The position numbers were made by a program, and so were the translations under genes. A stretch of DNA of 5,358 nucleotides, taken from Fidelibacterota bacterium 46_43 (GTDB lineage: Bacteria > Fidelibacterota > Fidelibacteria > Fidelibacterales > Fidelibacteraceae). Numbering within the stretch: the stretch's first letter is position 1; every line of letters starts with the position of its first letter. Location: positions 1 through 5,358 of the forward strand of contig LGGY01000044.1 in NCBI GenBank assembly GCA_001509335.1, written 5' to 3'. Below, one piece after another: positions 1-5,317 of this stretch. Below the pieces are notes generated by a model, which saw nothing but the letters and a program-made list of their open reading frames with translations, searched no databases and was not told where the DNA came from.

Positions 1-819
1 GGGAGTGATGAGGCGATTGATTTGCTCATCCGGGTCACCTGTGAACCAAGTATAGACAGAATTGTCCAGTTTCCGCCTACGTATGGCATGTATGAGGTCC
101 AGGCACGGATTCAAAATGCAGACGTGAAAAATATCCTCCTGAATGAGAATTTTTCACTTCCTGTAAAAGATTATCAAAGCCAGGTGGATGAACATGATAA
201 ACTTACCTTTGTTTGTACCCCCAACAATCCTACAGGAAATAGCTTTCATTTAGACGAGATTGAAGCACTAATTCAGGCTGCATCAGGGCTGATTGTTGTT
301 GATGAAGCCTATATCGACTTTTCAAATGTTGAAAGTATGATTGGAAAAATTCGGGAGTATGACCGTCTGGTGGTGTTGCGGACCTTTTCAAAGGCCTGGG
401 CAGCAGCAGGAATCCGTCTGGGTGTAGCCATCGGCAATCCTGAGCTGATAAAATATGTGAACGCGGTCAAATATCCCTACAATATCAACAGGCTTACAGC
501 AGAAAAAGCCCTTTCGCTATTGGAAGGAAAAGATACATATTCGGAAAGACGGATTCTCATTCGAAAAGAGAGGGACGCAATGCGGCAAAAACTGTCAAAA
601 TTACCTGGAATTGAAACTGTTTTTCCCTCGGATGCCAATTTCCTCCTTATCCGGGTTAAGAATTCAGCAACGGAGTTGGTAAAAAATCTTGCAGACCGGG
701 GAATCATTATCCGTAACCGGAGCTATTTGCCCCGCTGTGAAAACTGTATAAGAATCACTATCGGCCGGCCGGAGGACAATGAACGTCTGTTGAAAAATAT
801 GAAGGAGATCCTCACATGA
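1..819 (+). CDS. hisC: Histidinol-phosphate aminotransferase HisC, 5'-truncated by window edge
   Basis: This PLP-dependent class I/II aminotransferase converts imidazole acetol phosphate plus glutamate to histidinol phosphate and 2-oxoglutarate in the cytoplasm. The frame is open from base 1 (GSDEAIDLLIR, a HisC-typical segment), so the TTG at 22 is not a real start. There are 272 codons here against about 350 in the family, so roughly the first 80 residues lie outside the window. Visible motifs are the NPTG loop (226-237), the DEAY cofactor-binding segment (301-312), the Schiff-base lysine in TFSKAW (Lys codon 391-393), and the C-terminal CIRITIG with the substrate-carboxylate arginine (codon 751-753). 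IIIRNRS, just before it, is also typical. The TGA overlaps the hisB ATG as ATGA. The GLAG usual after the catalytic lysine reads AAAG here, which is conservative. The motifs and the his context make HisC much more likely than another aminotransferase. Confidence 0.96.
   Translation, partial: GSDEAIDLLIRVTCEPSIDRIVQFPPTYGMYEVQARIQNADVKNILLNENFSLPVKDYQSQVDEHDKLTFVCTPNNPTGNSFHLDEIEALIQAASGLIVVDEAYIDFSNVESMIGKIREYDRLVVLRTFSKAWAAAGIRLGVAIGNPELIKYVNAVKYPYNINRLTAEKALSLLEGKDTYSERRILIRKERDAMRQKLSKLPGIETVFPSDANFLLIRVKNSATELVKNLADRGIIIRNRSYLPRCENCIRITIGRPEDNERLLKNMKEILT
802..809 (+). promoter_or_regulatory. Ribosome binding site for hisB
   Basis: AAGGAGAT lies inside the last codons of hisC, ending 6 bases before the ATG at 816. 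It is a near-consensus Shine-Dalgarno sequence and supports that ATG, which overlaps the hisC stop. Confidence 0.8.
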
Positions 820-1907
820 AGAAAGTCCTTTTTATTGACCGTGACGGAACTCTGATCCGTGAACCTGAAGATGAACAGATAGATTCCTGGGATAAATTTG
901 AATTTCTTCCCGGTGTCATCCGAAATCTGGGATATATTGCTGATTACACTGATTTTGAAATGGTAATGGTGACCAATCAGGATGGGCTGGGCACAGACAG
1001 TTTTCCCGAGGAGACCTTCTGGCCAGTTCAGAATAAAATGCTTCAGATTCTGAAAGGGGAGGGGATTATATTCAATGATATCCTTATTGACCGGAGTTTT
1101 CCTGAAGACCATTCACCGTCCCGCAAACCCGGTACAGCTCTGCTGACCAAATATCTGAAAGAGGATTTTGATCTAGAAAACTCATTCGTTATCGGGGATC
1201 GTCAAAGTGACGCTGAACTGGCAAAAAACCTGGGAGCAAAAAGCATTCTGATTACAGACCGAAAAGATCTGAATGCCGATTTTATGGTATCATCCTGGAA
1301 AGAGATTCCCCACATTCTCTGTTTTGATCTGCGCAAAGCTGAAATCACTCGTAAAACACGGGAAACAGACATTTCACTGATCCTCAGTATAGACGGGACG
1401 GGTAAAACGGATATCAACACGGGAATCGGTTTTTTCGACCACATGCTGGAGCAGGTTGCCTTTCACAGTAAAAGTGATTTGACACTCACGGTTCAGGGAG
1501 ACCTTCAGGTGGATGAACATCATACCGTGGAAGATACGGCCATTGCATTGGGCCGGGCCTTTGCAAAGGCTCTTGGGGATAAGAAACAGATCAACCGCTA
1601 TGGCTTTTTGCTTCCCATGGATGAGTCTTTGGCGCAGGTCGCACTGGATTTTTCCGGCAGGTCATACCTTGTGTGGGATGTATCATTCACCCGTGAAATG
1701 ATTGGCGATATGCCTACGGAACTATTTAAACACTTTTTCGAGAGTTTCGTCCGTCATGCCGGGTGTACGTTAAATATCAAGGCAGACGGTGAAAATGAAC
1801 ACCATATTGCCGAAGCAATTTTTAAAGCTTTTGGTAAAGTCCTGCGACAGGCTGCAGAACGCAACCCTGAAAACGTCATCACAGCCAGTACGAAAGGAGT
1901 CCTGTGA
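816..1907 (+). CDS. hisB: Bifunctional histidinol-phosphatase / imidazoleglycerol-phosphate dehydratase HisB
   Basis: This is a 363-residue fusion enzyme (E. coli HisB is about 355). Residues 1 to about 165 form a HAD phosphatase that removes phosphate from histidinol phosphate. It shows FIDRDGTL with nucleophile Asp8 and Asp10, the TNQ motif (53-55), Lys104 in RKP and GDRQSD (127-132). Residues from about 170 to 363 form the metal-dependent dehydratase turning IGP into imidazole acetol phosphate. It shows GFFDHM (205-210), DEHHTVED (233-240), PMDE (267-270) and EHHIAEAIFKAFG (328-340). The start has a strong ribosome binding site and the standard N-terminus. The gene overlaps hisC by ATGA and hisH by GTGA. 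Odd point: the four zinc ligands of E. coli HisB-N (Cys, His, Cys, Cys) align to Asp92, Ser94, Ser100 and Ser102, so this is a zinc-less phosphatase subtype, which I recall from Bacteroidota-like HisB. Confidence 0.97.
   Translation: MKKVLFIDRDGTLIREPEDEQIDSWDKFEFLPGVIRNLGYIADYTDFEMVMVTNQDGLGTDSFPEETFWPVQNKMLQILKGEGIIFNDILIDRSFPEDHSPSRKPGTALLTKYLKEDFDLENSFVIGDRQSDAELAKNLGAKSILITDRKDLNADFMVSSWKEIPHILCFDLRKAEITRKTRETDISLILSIDGTGKTDINTGIGFFDHMLEQVAFHSKSDLTLTVQGDLQVDEHHTVEDTAIALGRAFAKALGDKKQINRYGFLLPMDESLAQVALDFSGRSYLVWDVSFTREMIGDMPTELFKHFFESFVRHAGCTLNIKADGENEHHIAEAIFKAFGKVLRQAAERNPENVITASTKGVL
1893..1899 (+). promoter_or_regulatory. Ribosome binding site deciding the GTG start of hisH
   Basis: AAAGGAG lies 4 bases upstream of GTG 1904. 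The first residues after this GTG (MKTGIIRYSAGN) are the normal HisH N-terminus, so the GTG start that overlaps the hisB TGA is well supported even without an ATG. Confidence 0.75.
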
Positions 1908-2488
1908 AAACCGGGATCATTCGCTATTCTGCCGGGAACATTTATTCCGTTGCCATGGCTCTGGAACGGCTTGGGGCATCCTACCTTGTAAGTGACCATC
2001 CGGAGCTATTGAAGACCTGTGACCGTATGATTTTTCCCGGCGTGGGTGAGGCGGCAACGGCCTTGAAAGATGTTGAATCAAAGGGACTTGCAGAGTTTAT
2101 TAAAAGTTATGAACGACCGTTTTTGGGAATATGCCTGGGAATGCAGTTACTGTGCAGTGACACAGAAGAAAACAATGCCCGGGGACTTGGGATTTTTAGC
2201 CCCAAGGTCCGAAAATTCCGGGGGAATCTGAAAATTCCCCACATGGGTTGGAATACTTTGCACAAACTGAATTCGCTCCTGTTTCGTGGAATTGCTGAGG
2301 GAAGCAGTGTTTATTTTGTTCACAGTTATTATGCTGAACTTTCCGAACAAAGCTCGTCCCGATGCAATTATGGTAATGATTTTTCCGCATCACTGGAAAA
2401 TGGGAATTACTACGGTGTGCAGTTCCATCCGGAAAAAAGCGGGGAAACCGGTTCGAAAATCCTGAAAAACTTTCTGGAAAAGACATGA
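1904..2488 (+). CDS. hisH: Imidazole glycerol phosphate synthase, glutaminase subunit HisH
   Basis: This class I glutamine amidotransferase hydrolyses glutamine and passes ammonia to HisF, forming the IGP synthase heterodimer in the cytoplasm. The 194 residues are normal for the family. Visible features are the N-terminal YSAGN segment (8-12), the oxyanion-strand PGVG (45-48), nucleophile Cys77 in GICLGMQLL, PHMGWN (112-117) and the catalytic His175 and Glu177 in QFHPEKSG. Lys178, next to the catalytic Glu, corresponds to the T. maritima lysine that contacts HisF. Translation starts at GTG, sharing GTGA with the hisB stop, and ends in ATGA with hisA. This fits coupled translation of a subunit needed in step with HisF two genes on. 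Nothing is missing from the triad. Confidence 0.97.
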   Translation: MKTGIIRYSAGNIYSVAMALERLGASYLVSDHPELLKTCDRMIFPGVGEAATALKDVESKGLAEFIKSYERPFLGICLGMQLLCSDTEENNARGLGIFSPKVRKFRGNLKIPHMGWNTLHKLNSLLFRGIAEGSSVYFVHSYYAELSEQSSSRCNYGNDFSASLENGNYYGVQFHPEKSGETGSKILKNFLEKT

Positions 2489-3204
2489 TTATCATTCCGG
2501 CAATAGACATTATGGATGGACAGGTTGTCCGTCTTGTGAAAGGGGAATTTTCCAGGCGAAAGGATTATACAGCCAATCCGGTTTCTCTGGCACAATCATA
2601 TAAAGAAGCCGGATTCACTCATCTGCATGTAGTGGATTTGGATGCTGCAAAAAAAGGTCAACCGGTGAATCAGTCTTTGATTGTTGATATTGTCAGACAA
2701 AGTGGCCTCTGTGTAGATGTTGGAGGTGGGTTAAAGAAAGAAAAAGATATTGCCTTTTTTCTTGAGAATGGTGTTTCAGCTGTAAATATCGGGAGTCTGG
2801 CAGTAAAAAATCAGGAAAAAACAACCGGACTTATCAGGAAATTTGGGAGTGAGAGAATCTATATCAGCCTGGATCTTCTGGGGGAGGATATACGCATCCA
2901 CGGCTGGCAGGAAAAAGCGCCGGTCAAATGGCAAGAACTCATGCAAATACTCGTGGATGGTGGGGCAAAAACATTTGTCATGACGGACATCAGCCGGGAT
3001 GGATTGCTCAGTGGTGTATCCAAAGACTTTTATAAGAGAATTTTGAATGCTTTTCCTGATATCCGGCTCATCGCCAGCGGAGGTGTGTCCGGTTTGGAGG
3101 ATTTACGTGTACTGGATCGCCTGGGTGTTTACGGTGCGATTACGGGAAAAGCATTGCTGGAAGGAAGAATAAAAACGCAAGACTTGTCGGAGTGGTTATG
3201 TTAA
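2485..3204 (+). CDS. hisA: ProFAR isomerase HisA (phosphoribosylformimino-AICAR-P isomerase)
   Basis: This (beta/alpha)8-barrel enzyme opens the ribose ring of ProFAR by an Amadori rearrangement to give PRFAR, the substrate of HisF/HisH. The 239 residues are typical. The catalytic pair is Asp8 (IIPAIDIMDG) and Asp130 (ISLDLLG). Two phosphate-binding motifs of the half-barrel repeats are visible, VDVGGGL (77-83) and ASGGVSG (197-203), along with TDISRDG (167-173) and GAITGKALLEG (217-227). The internal duplication and the IRIHGW segment distinguish it from HisF. The ATG overlaps the hisH stop as ATGA. Its upstream ribosome site is weak (GGAAAAG at 2476-2482), so reinitiation by ribosomes ending hisH is probable. 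Its 3' end overlaps hisF by 7 bases. Confidence 0.97.
   Translation: MIIIPAIDIMDGQVVRLVKGEFSRRKDYTANPVSLAQSYKEAGFTHLHVVDLDAAKKGQPVNQSLIVDIVRQSGLCVDVGGGLKKEKDIAFFLENGVSAVNIGSLAVKNQEKTTGLIRKFGSERIYISLDLLGEDIRIHGWQEKAPVKWQELMQILVDGGAKTFVMTDISRDGLLSGVSKDFYKRILNAFPDIRLIASGGVSGLEDLRVLDRLGVYGAITGKALLEGRIKTQDLSEWLC
3189..3192 (+). promoter_or_regulatory. Ribosome binding site deciding the hisF start
   Basis: GGAG sits 5 bases before ATG 3198, inside the end of hisA. It would overlap the alternative in-frame GTG at 3192, so it favours the ATG. Confidence 0.65.
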
Positions 3205-3953
3205 AAAAACGCATTATACCGTGTCTGGATATTAAAGATGGGCGTACGGTAAAGGGAGTAAATTTTATTAATCTGCAGGATGCCGGTGATCCGGTAGAGC
3301 TGGCACAGGCTTATTCAGATCAGGGTGCCGATGAACTGGTCTTTCTGGATATTACCGCTACTGTGGAAAAACGGAAGACACTGGCTGAACTGGTTCGAAA
3401 TATTGCCAGGGCTATCCATATTCCATTTACGGTCGGTGGCGGGATATCCTCTGTGGAGGATGTGAATATTCTTCTAGATTCCGGTGCGGATAAAATATCA
3501 GTTAACACATCCGCCATCAACAATCCGGATTTAATTGATGGTCTGGCAAATCGTTTTGGAAGCCAGTGTGTGGTTTTAGCTGTAGATACAAAAAATATAA
3601 ATGGAATAGACATTGTCTTCATCCATGGTGGCAGGACTCCTACAAAAAAGAAAACTTTTGAATGGCTGAAAGAGGGAGTGGAACGGGGGGCAGGTGAAAT
3701 TTTGCTTACGTCTATGGATCACGACGGGACAAAGGATGGATTTGCCCTGGAACTCACCCGGAAAGCCTCCGAAACCGTCTCCGTTCCCGTCATTGCCAGT
3801 GGTGGTGCGGGAAATATGGAACACTTTGCACAAGTCTTTAAAGAAGGCAAGGCTGATGCCGCCCTGGCAGCCTCTGTCTTTCATTACGGTGAAATTAAAA
3901 TCCCCCAACTGAAACAATTTTTATCAGAACAGAATATCGAGGTCAGATTATGA
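3198..3953 (+). CDS. hisF: Imidazole glycerol phosphate synthase, cyclase subunit HisF
   Basis: This (beta/alpha)8 cyclase takes PRFAR and ammonia from HisH and makes IGP and AICAR, the latter feeding purine synthesis. The protein has 251 residues from ATG 3198. An in-frame GTG at 3192 would add two residues, but the ATG gives the standard MLKKRIIPCLD start and has a better placed ribosome site. With this start the numbering matches T. maritima HisF: catalytic Asp11 and Asp130, ammonia-gate residues Arg5, Glu46, Lys99 and Glu167, and Asp98, which faces HisH. Phosphate loops are VGGGIS (79-84) and ASGGAGN (200-206); SMDHDGTKDG (172-181) is also typical. The gene overlaps hisA by 7 bases and hisIE by ATGA. 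Every key residue is present, so it should be active. Confidence 0.97.
   Translation: MLKKRIIPCLDIKDGRTVKGVNFINLQDAGDPVELAQAYSDQGADELVFLDITATVEKRKTLAELVRNIARAIHIPFTVGGGISSVEDVNILLDSGADKISVNTSAINNPDLIDGLANRFGSQCVVLAVDTKNINGIDIVFIHGGRTPTKKKTFEWLKEGVERGAGEILLTSMDHDGTKDGFALELTRKASETVSVPVIASGGAGNMEHFAQVFKEGKADAALAASVFHYGEIKIPQLKQFLSEQNIEVRL
3939..3943 (+). promoter_or_regulatory. Ribosome binding site for hisIE
   Basis: GAGGT lies 6 bases before the ATG at 3950, within the last codons of hisF. It supports the ATGA-overlapping start. Confidence 0.6.
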
Positions 3954-4567
3954 TTGATTTTGACAAATCTGAAGGACTCATTCCCGTCATTATTCAAGAC
4001 ATCCGGAGCGGTGTTGTCCTTATGTTGGGTTATATGAATCGTGAAGCCTATGAAAAAACGGTGAGAGAAAAGAGAGTCACCTTTTTTAGCAGGAGCCGGC
4101 AGAAATTATGGACAAAAGGTGAGACCAGCGGGAATTTTCTTACCGTAAAAGAAATACTCACCGATTGTGATGAAGATACTCTCTTGATCAAAGCAGAACC
4201 GGCTGGTCCTGTGTGTCATACGGGATCAGATACTTGTTTCAATGAAATCAATAGGCCGGATTCGCTTGATTTTTTACGATCTTTGGAAACTCTTATTCAG
4301 GAACGAAAGAGGGAACTCCCCGAAAAATCCTATACAACCCGTCTTTTCCGTGAAGGAATTCCGAAAATTTCACAGAAAGTGGGCGAAGAAGCCGTGGAAA
4401 CCATCATTGAGGCCATGAAAGACGATAAAGAGCGCTTCAAAGAAGAGAGTGCAGACCTGATATATCACCTTTTGGTATTGGCAACGGCACTTGATGTTAC
4501 TTTCGATGATGTAGTTGAGATATTAAAAAAAAGGCATAAGTTACCTAAGTCGGTAGTCAACAGTTGA
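3950..4567 (+). CDS. hisI: Bifunctional phosphoribosyl-AMP cyclohydrolase / phosphoribosyl-ATP pyrophosphatase HisIE
   Basis: This fused enzyme catalyses steps two and three of histidine synthesis. The C-terminal HisE half hydrolyses PR-ATP to PR-AMP, and the N-terminal HisI half opens the purine ring to give ProFAR. HisI, residues 1 to about 100, shows SRSRQKLWTKGETSGN (47-62), DCDED (72-76) with metal-binding Asp72, Asp74 and Asp76, and zinc cysteines 73, 89 and 96. HisE, about 106-197, is helical, with GIPKISQKVGEEAVET (136-151) and EESADLIYHLLVLATAL (165-181). The length of 205 is normal. Translation starts in ATGA with the hisF stop. Odd point: the family normally ends near KKRHK (193-197). 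The last eight residues here (LPKSVVNS) run into a 7-base tandem repeat array that also supplies the stop codon, so the natural 3' end may have been altered by the repeat. It is the last gene of the operon. Confidence 0.96.
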   Translation: MIDFDKSEGLIPVIIQDIRSGVVLMLGYMNREAYEKTVREKRVTFFSRSRQKLWTKGETSGNFLTVKEILTDCDEDTLLIKAEPAGPVCHTGSDTCFNEINRPDSLDFLRSLETLIQERKRELPEKSYTTRLFREGIPKISQKVGEEAVETIIEAMKDDKERFKEESADLIYHLLVLATALDVTFDDVVEILKKRHKLPKSVVNS

Positions 4568-4580
4568 CAGTCGAAAGTCA
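4549..4580 (+). repeat. Heptanucleotide tandem repeat A, overlapping the end of hisIE
   Basis: Four consecutive 7-base units, GTCGGTA, GTCAACA, GTTGACA and GTCGAAA, are followed by a partial GTCA. The consensus is GTYRRHA. The array encodes the last residues of HisIE and contains its TGA (4565-4567). The period of 7 is not a multiple of three, so it is not protein-driven. Confidence 0.75.
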
Positions 4581-4584
4581 TATA

Positions 4585-4624
4585 TCGATTGATTTGATTG
4601 GTTCGATTGATTTGATTGAATCGA
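4585..4624 (+). repeat. 18-base tandem duplication, TCGATTGATTTGATTG core
   Basis: The 16-base word TCGATTGATTTGATTG occurs at 4585-4600 and again, identically, at 4603-4618, each followed by a two-base spacer (GT, then AA). A third partial copy, TCGA, follows at 4621-4624. The period is 18. The second copy can form a small hairpin, TCGATT (4603-4608) with AATCGA (4619-4624). It lies in the loop of the larger inverted repeat. Confidence 0.8.
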
Positions 4625-4631
4625 CAGACGC

Positions 4632-4652
4632 CAACTTCCAGCTTCTAACTTC
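4632..4652 (+). repeat. Heptanucleotide tandem repeat B, copy 1 (three units)
   Basis: The units are CAACTTC, CAGCTTC and TAACTTC, flanked by GACGC on the left and TTAAA on the right. The same module recurs at 4707-4734 with one extra unit. Confidence 0.75.
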
Positions 4653-4662
4653 TTAAAGATGG

Positions 4663-4683
4663 TTGACTTTCGACTTTCGACTG
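4663..4683 (+). repeat. Heptanucleotide tandem repeat C (three units)
   Basis: The units are TTGACTT, TCGACTT and TCGACTG. On the opposite strand this reads as GTCGAAA-type units, so it is an inverted relative of array A at 4549-4580 and forms the right arm of the inverted repeat. Confidence 0.75.
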
Positions 4684-4706
4684 AAACACCAAGAGTACAA
4701 CGACGC

Positions 4707-4734
4707 TAACTTCAAACTTCCAGCTTCTAACTTC
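4707..4734 (+). repeat. Heptanucleotide tandem repeat B, copy 2 (four units)
   Basis: The units are TAACTTC, AAACTTC, CAGCTTC and TAACTTC, flanked by GACGC and TGAAA. The last 21 bases of the module (4715-4735) are identical to 4633-4653 in copy 1. The two modules differ by one inserted heptad (AAACTTC) and a few substitutions. Confidence 0.75.
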
Positions 4735-4756
4735 TGAAAAAAACTGCGTAGCGGCT

Positions 4757-4770
4757 ATTGAACACTGAAC
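4757..4770 (+). repeat. Short heptanucleotide repeat D (two units)
   Basis: The two 7-base units are ATTGAAC and ACTGAAC. Alone this would be weak, but it lies beside the other heptad arrays and shares their period. The remaining intergenic bases to 4822 show nothing further that I can identify. Confidence 0.45.
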
Positions 4771-4822
4771 GAAGTGAGGTGCTTGAATTCCATAAACTCT
4801 TATTTTAGAATCACGATAAATT

Positions 4823-5224
4823 TTACAGTGCATCCACCTGCATTTTCAGGCGTTTATGGATTTTCTCCAGTTTATTGGAAAGTTCAAGTTCATCTGCTTT
4901 CGCTTCTATATCGGAAGATTTTATCTCGATATCTTCTTCTAAATCGTCTGCATCATAGAAGGGACTCAACATTCTCAGAACGCCGATATCTGCAGCTTTA
5001 TCAACCAGAATTTCAATCTCTTTTTCCATGATGTCACAGGTAATGAAGTATTCTACAGAGAGCCCCTCTTCGTAGGTATTGAGTTTTATCTGTTGATTAT
5101 TGATAAAAATCCTTCCATACTGATAAATCTTAACATCTTCCGATGATGTGTGTTTAGGATAAATCCTCACATACTCCGGGTGAATTGAAAAACGTAGATC
5201 TTCATTGGAATCGATTAGATTCAT
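4823..5224 (-). CDS. Hypothetical protein, probably the 3' part of a frameshifted exported-protein gene
   Basis: I do not recognise this 133-residue protein. The first half looks like beta-strand (FSIHPEYVRIYP at 12-23, YQYGRIFINNQQIKL at 35-49), followed by a short KAADIGVLRML stretch (76-86). From about 92 it is a highly charged, probably helical or coiled-coil tail (DLEEDIEI ... LSNKLEKIHKRLK). The strand-then-acidic-helix layout loosely recalls YggN/DUF2884-like periplasmic proteins, a guess only. The ATG at 5224 has no ribosome site and overlaps TGA 5223-5221 of the upstream frame. The same frame stays open back to a TAA at 5299-5297, and its bases just upstream read as plausible protein (TALGSGYIYDLDD). 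This suggests translation really begins at ATG 5304 in another frame and that a base has been lost. The gene converges on hisIE and is unrelated to it. Confidence 0.6.
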   Translation of the reverse strand: MNLIDSNEDLRFSIHPEYVRIYPKHTSSEDVKIYQYGRIFINNQQIKLNTYEEGLSVEYFITCDIMEKEIEILVDKAADIGVLRMLSPFYDADDLEEDIEIKSSDIEAKADELELSNKLEKIHKRLKMQVDAL

Positions 5225-5304
5225 ATCATCCAGATCATAAATATATCCGGATCCCAGAGCAGTGGGAGAATCATCAGAATCAATATACTTGTGATTTTAT
5301 TCAT
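5221..5304 (-). CDS. 27-residue signal-peptide-like ORF: broken 5' end of the next gene, or a coupled leader
   Basis: ATG 5304-5302 is preceded by a strong ribosome site and begins MNKITSILILMILPLLW, a short basic start then a hydrophobic core, as in an export signal. The frame ends at TGA 5223-5221, whose bases overlap the ATG of the 133-residue frame as ATGA. Adding one base near the CCC (minus strand, 5266-5264) would join MNKITSILILMILP to TALGSGYIYDLDD and the rest, giving about 160 residues with a plausible signal peptide and a cleavage site near ALG|S. The broken-gene reading is favoured because the codons skipped in the second frame look coding. A real hydrophobic leader peptide is the alternative. 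Confidence 0.45.
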   Translation of the reverse strand: MNKITSILILMILPLLWDPDIFMIWMI

Positions 5305-5309
5305 GGCTT

Positions 5310-5317
5310 ATCTCCTT
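5310..5317 (-). promoter_or_regulatory. Ribosome binding site for the minus-strand gene
   Basis: AAGGAGAT on the minus strand, 5 bases before ATG 5304, is near-perfect. It marks 5304 as the real translation start of this locus rather than 5224. Confidence 0.75.

Larger units (their letters stand above)
4561..4683. repeat. 20-base imperfect inverted repeat around the hisIE stop
   Basis: Bases 4561-4580 are the reverse complement of 4664-4683 at 18 of 20 positions: one of the two differences is a G-U pair in RNA and the other a true mismatch. The loop between the arms is 83 bases. A shifted pairing gives 12 perfect pairs (4568-4579 with 4672-4683). The arms are heptad arrays in opposite orientation. 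It could fold in the his mRNA 3' end, but no U-run follows, so it is not a standard intrinsic terminator. Confidence 0.7.

Noticed and set aside
22..24. TTG as the hisC start
   Set aside because: The frame is open to base 1 and the preceding residues GSDEAID belong to the conserved HisC fold, so the gene simply begins outside the window.
723..1112. 129-residue open frame on the minus strand across the hisC/hisB junction
   Set aside because: It is antisense to two clearly conserved enzymes, with no family resemblance and no ribosome site; a by-product of the coding strand.
3192..3200. GTG at 3192 as the hisF start
   Set aside because: It would overlap the ribosome site GGAG and add two residues before the standard MLKKRIIPCLD; ATG 3198 gives exact T. 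maritima numbering of the key residues.
3576..3917. 113-residue minus-strand frame inside hisF
   Set aside because: It is a shadow of hisF, whose catalytic and gate residues are all in the + frame.
4549..4770. CRISPR array
   Set aside because: The repeats are 7 or 18 bases, contiguous and degenerate, with no regular spacers and no cas genes.
4763..4776. Small hairpin CACT...AGTG as a terminator
   Set aside because: The stem is only four pairs with no adjacent T-run on either strand.
4645..4833. 62-residue minus-strand frame with SEVRSWKFEVSVVV
   Set aside because: It is mostly translated heptad repeat; this kind of peptide is a typical artefact of such repeats and it has no ribosome site.
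4774..5031. 85-residue + strand frame
   Set aside because: It starts inside repeat-rich DNA and lies antisense to the better supported minus-strand protein.
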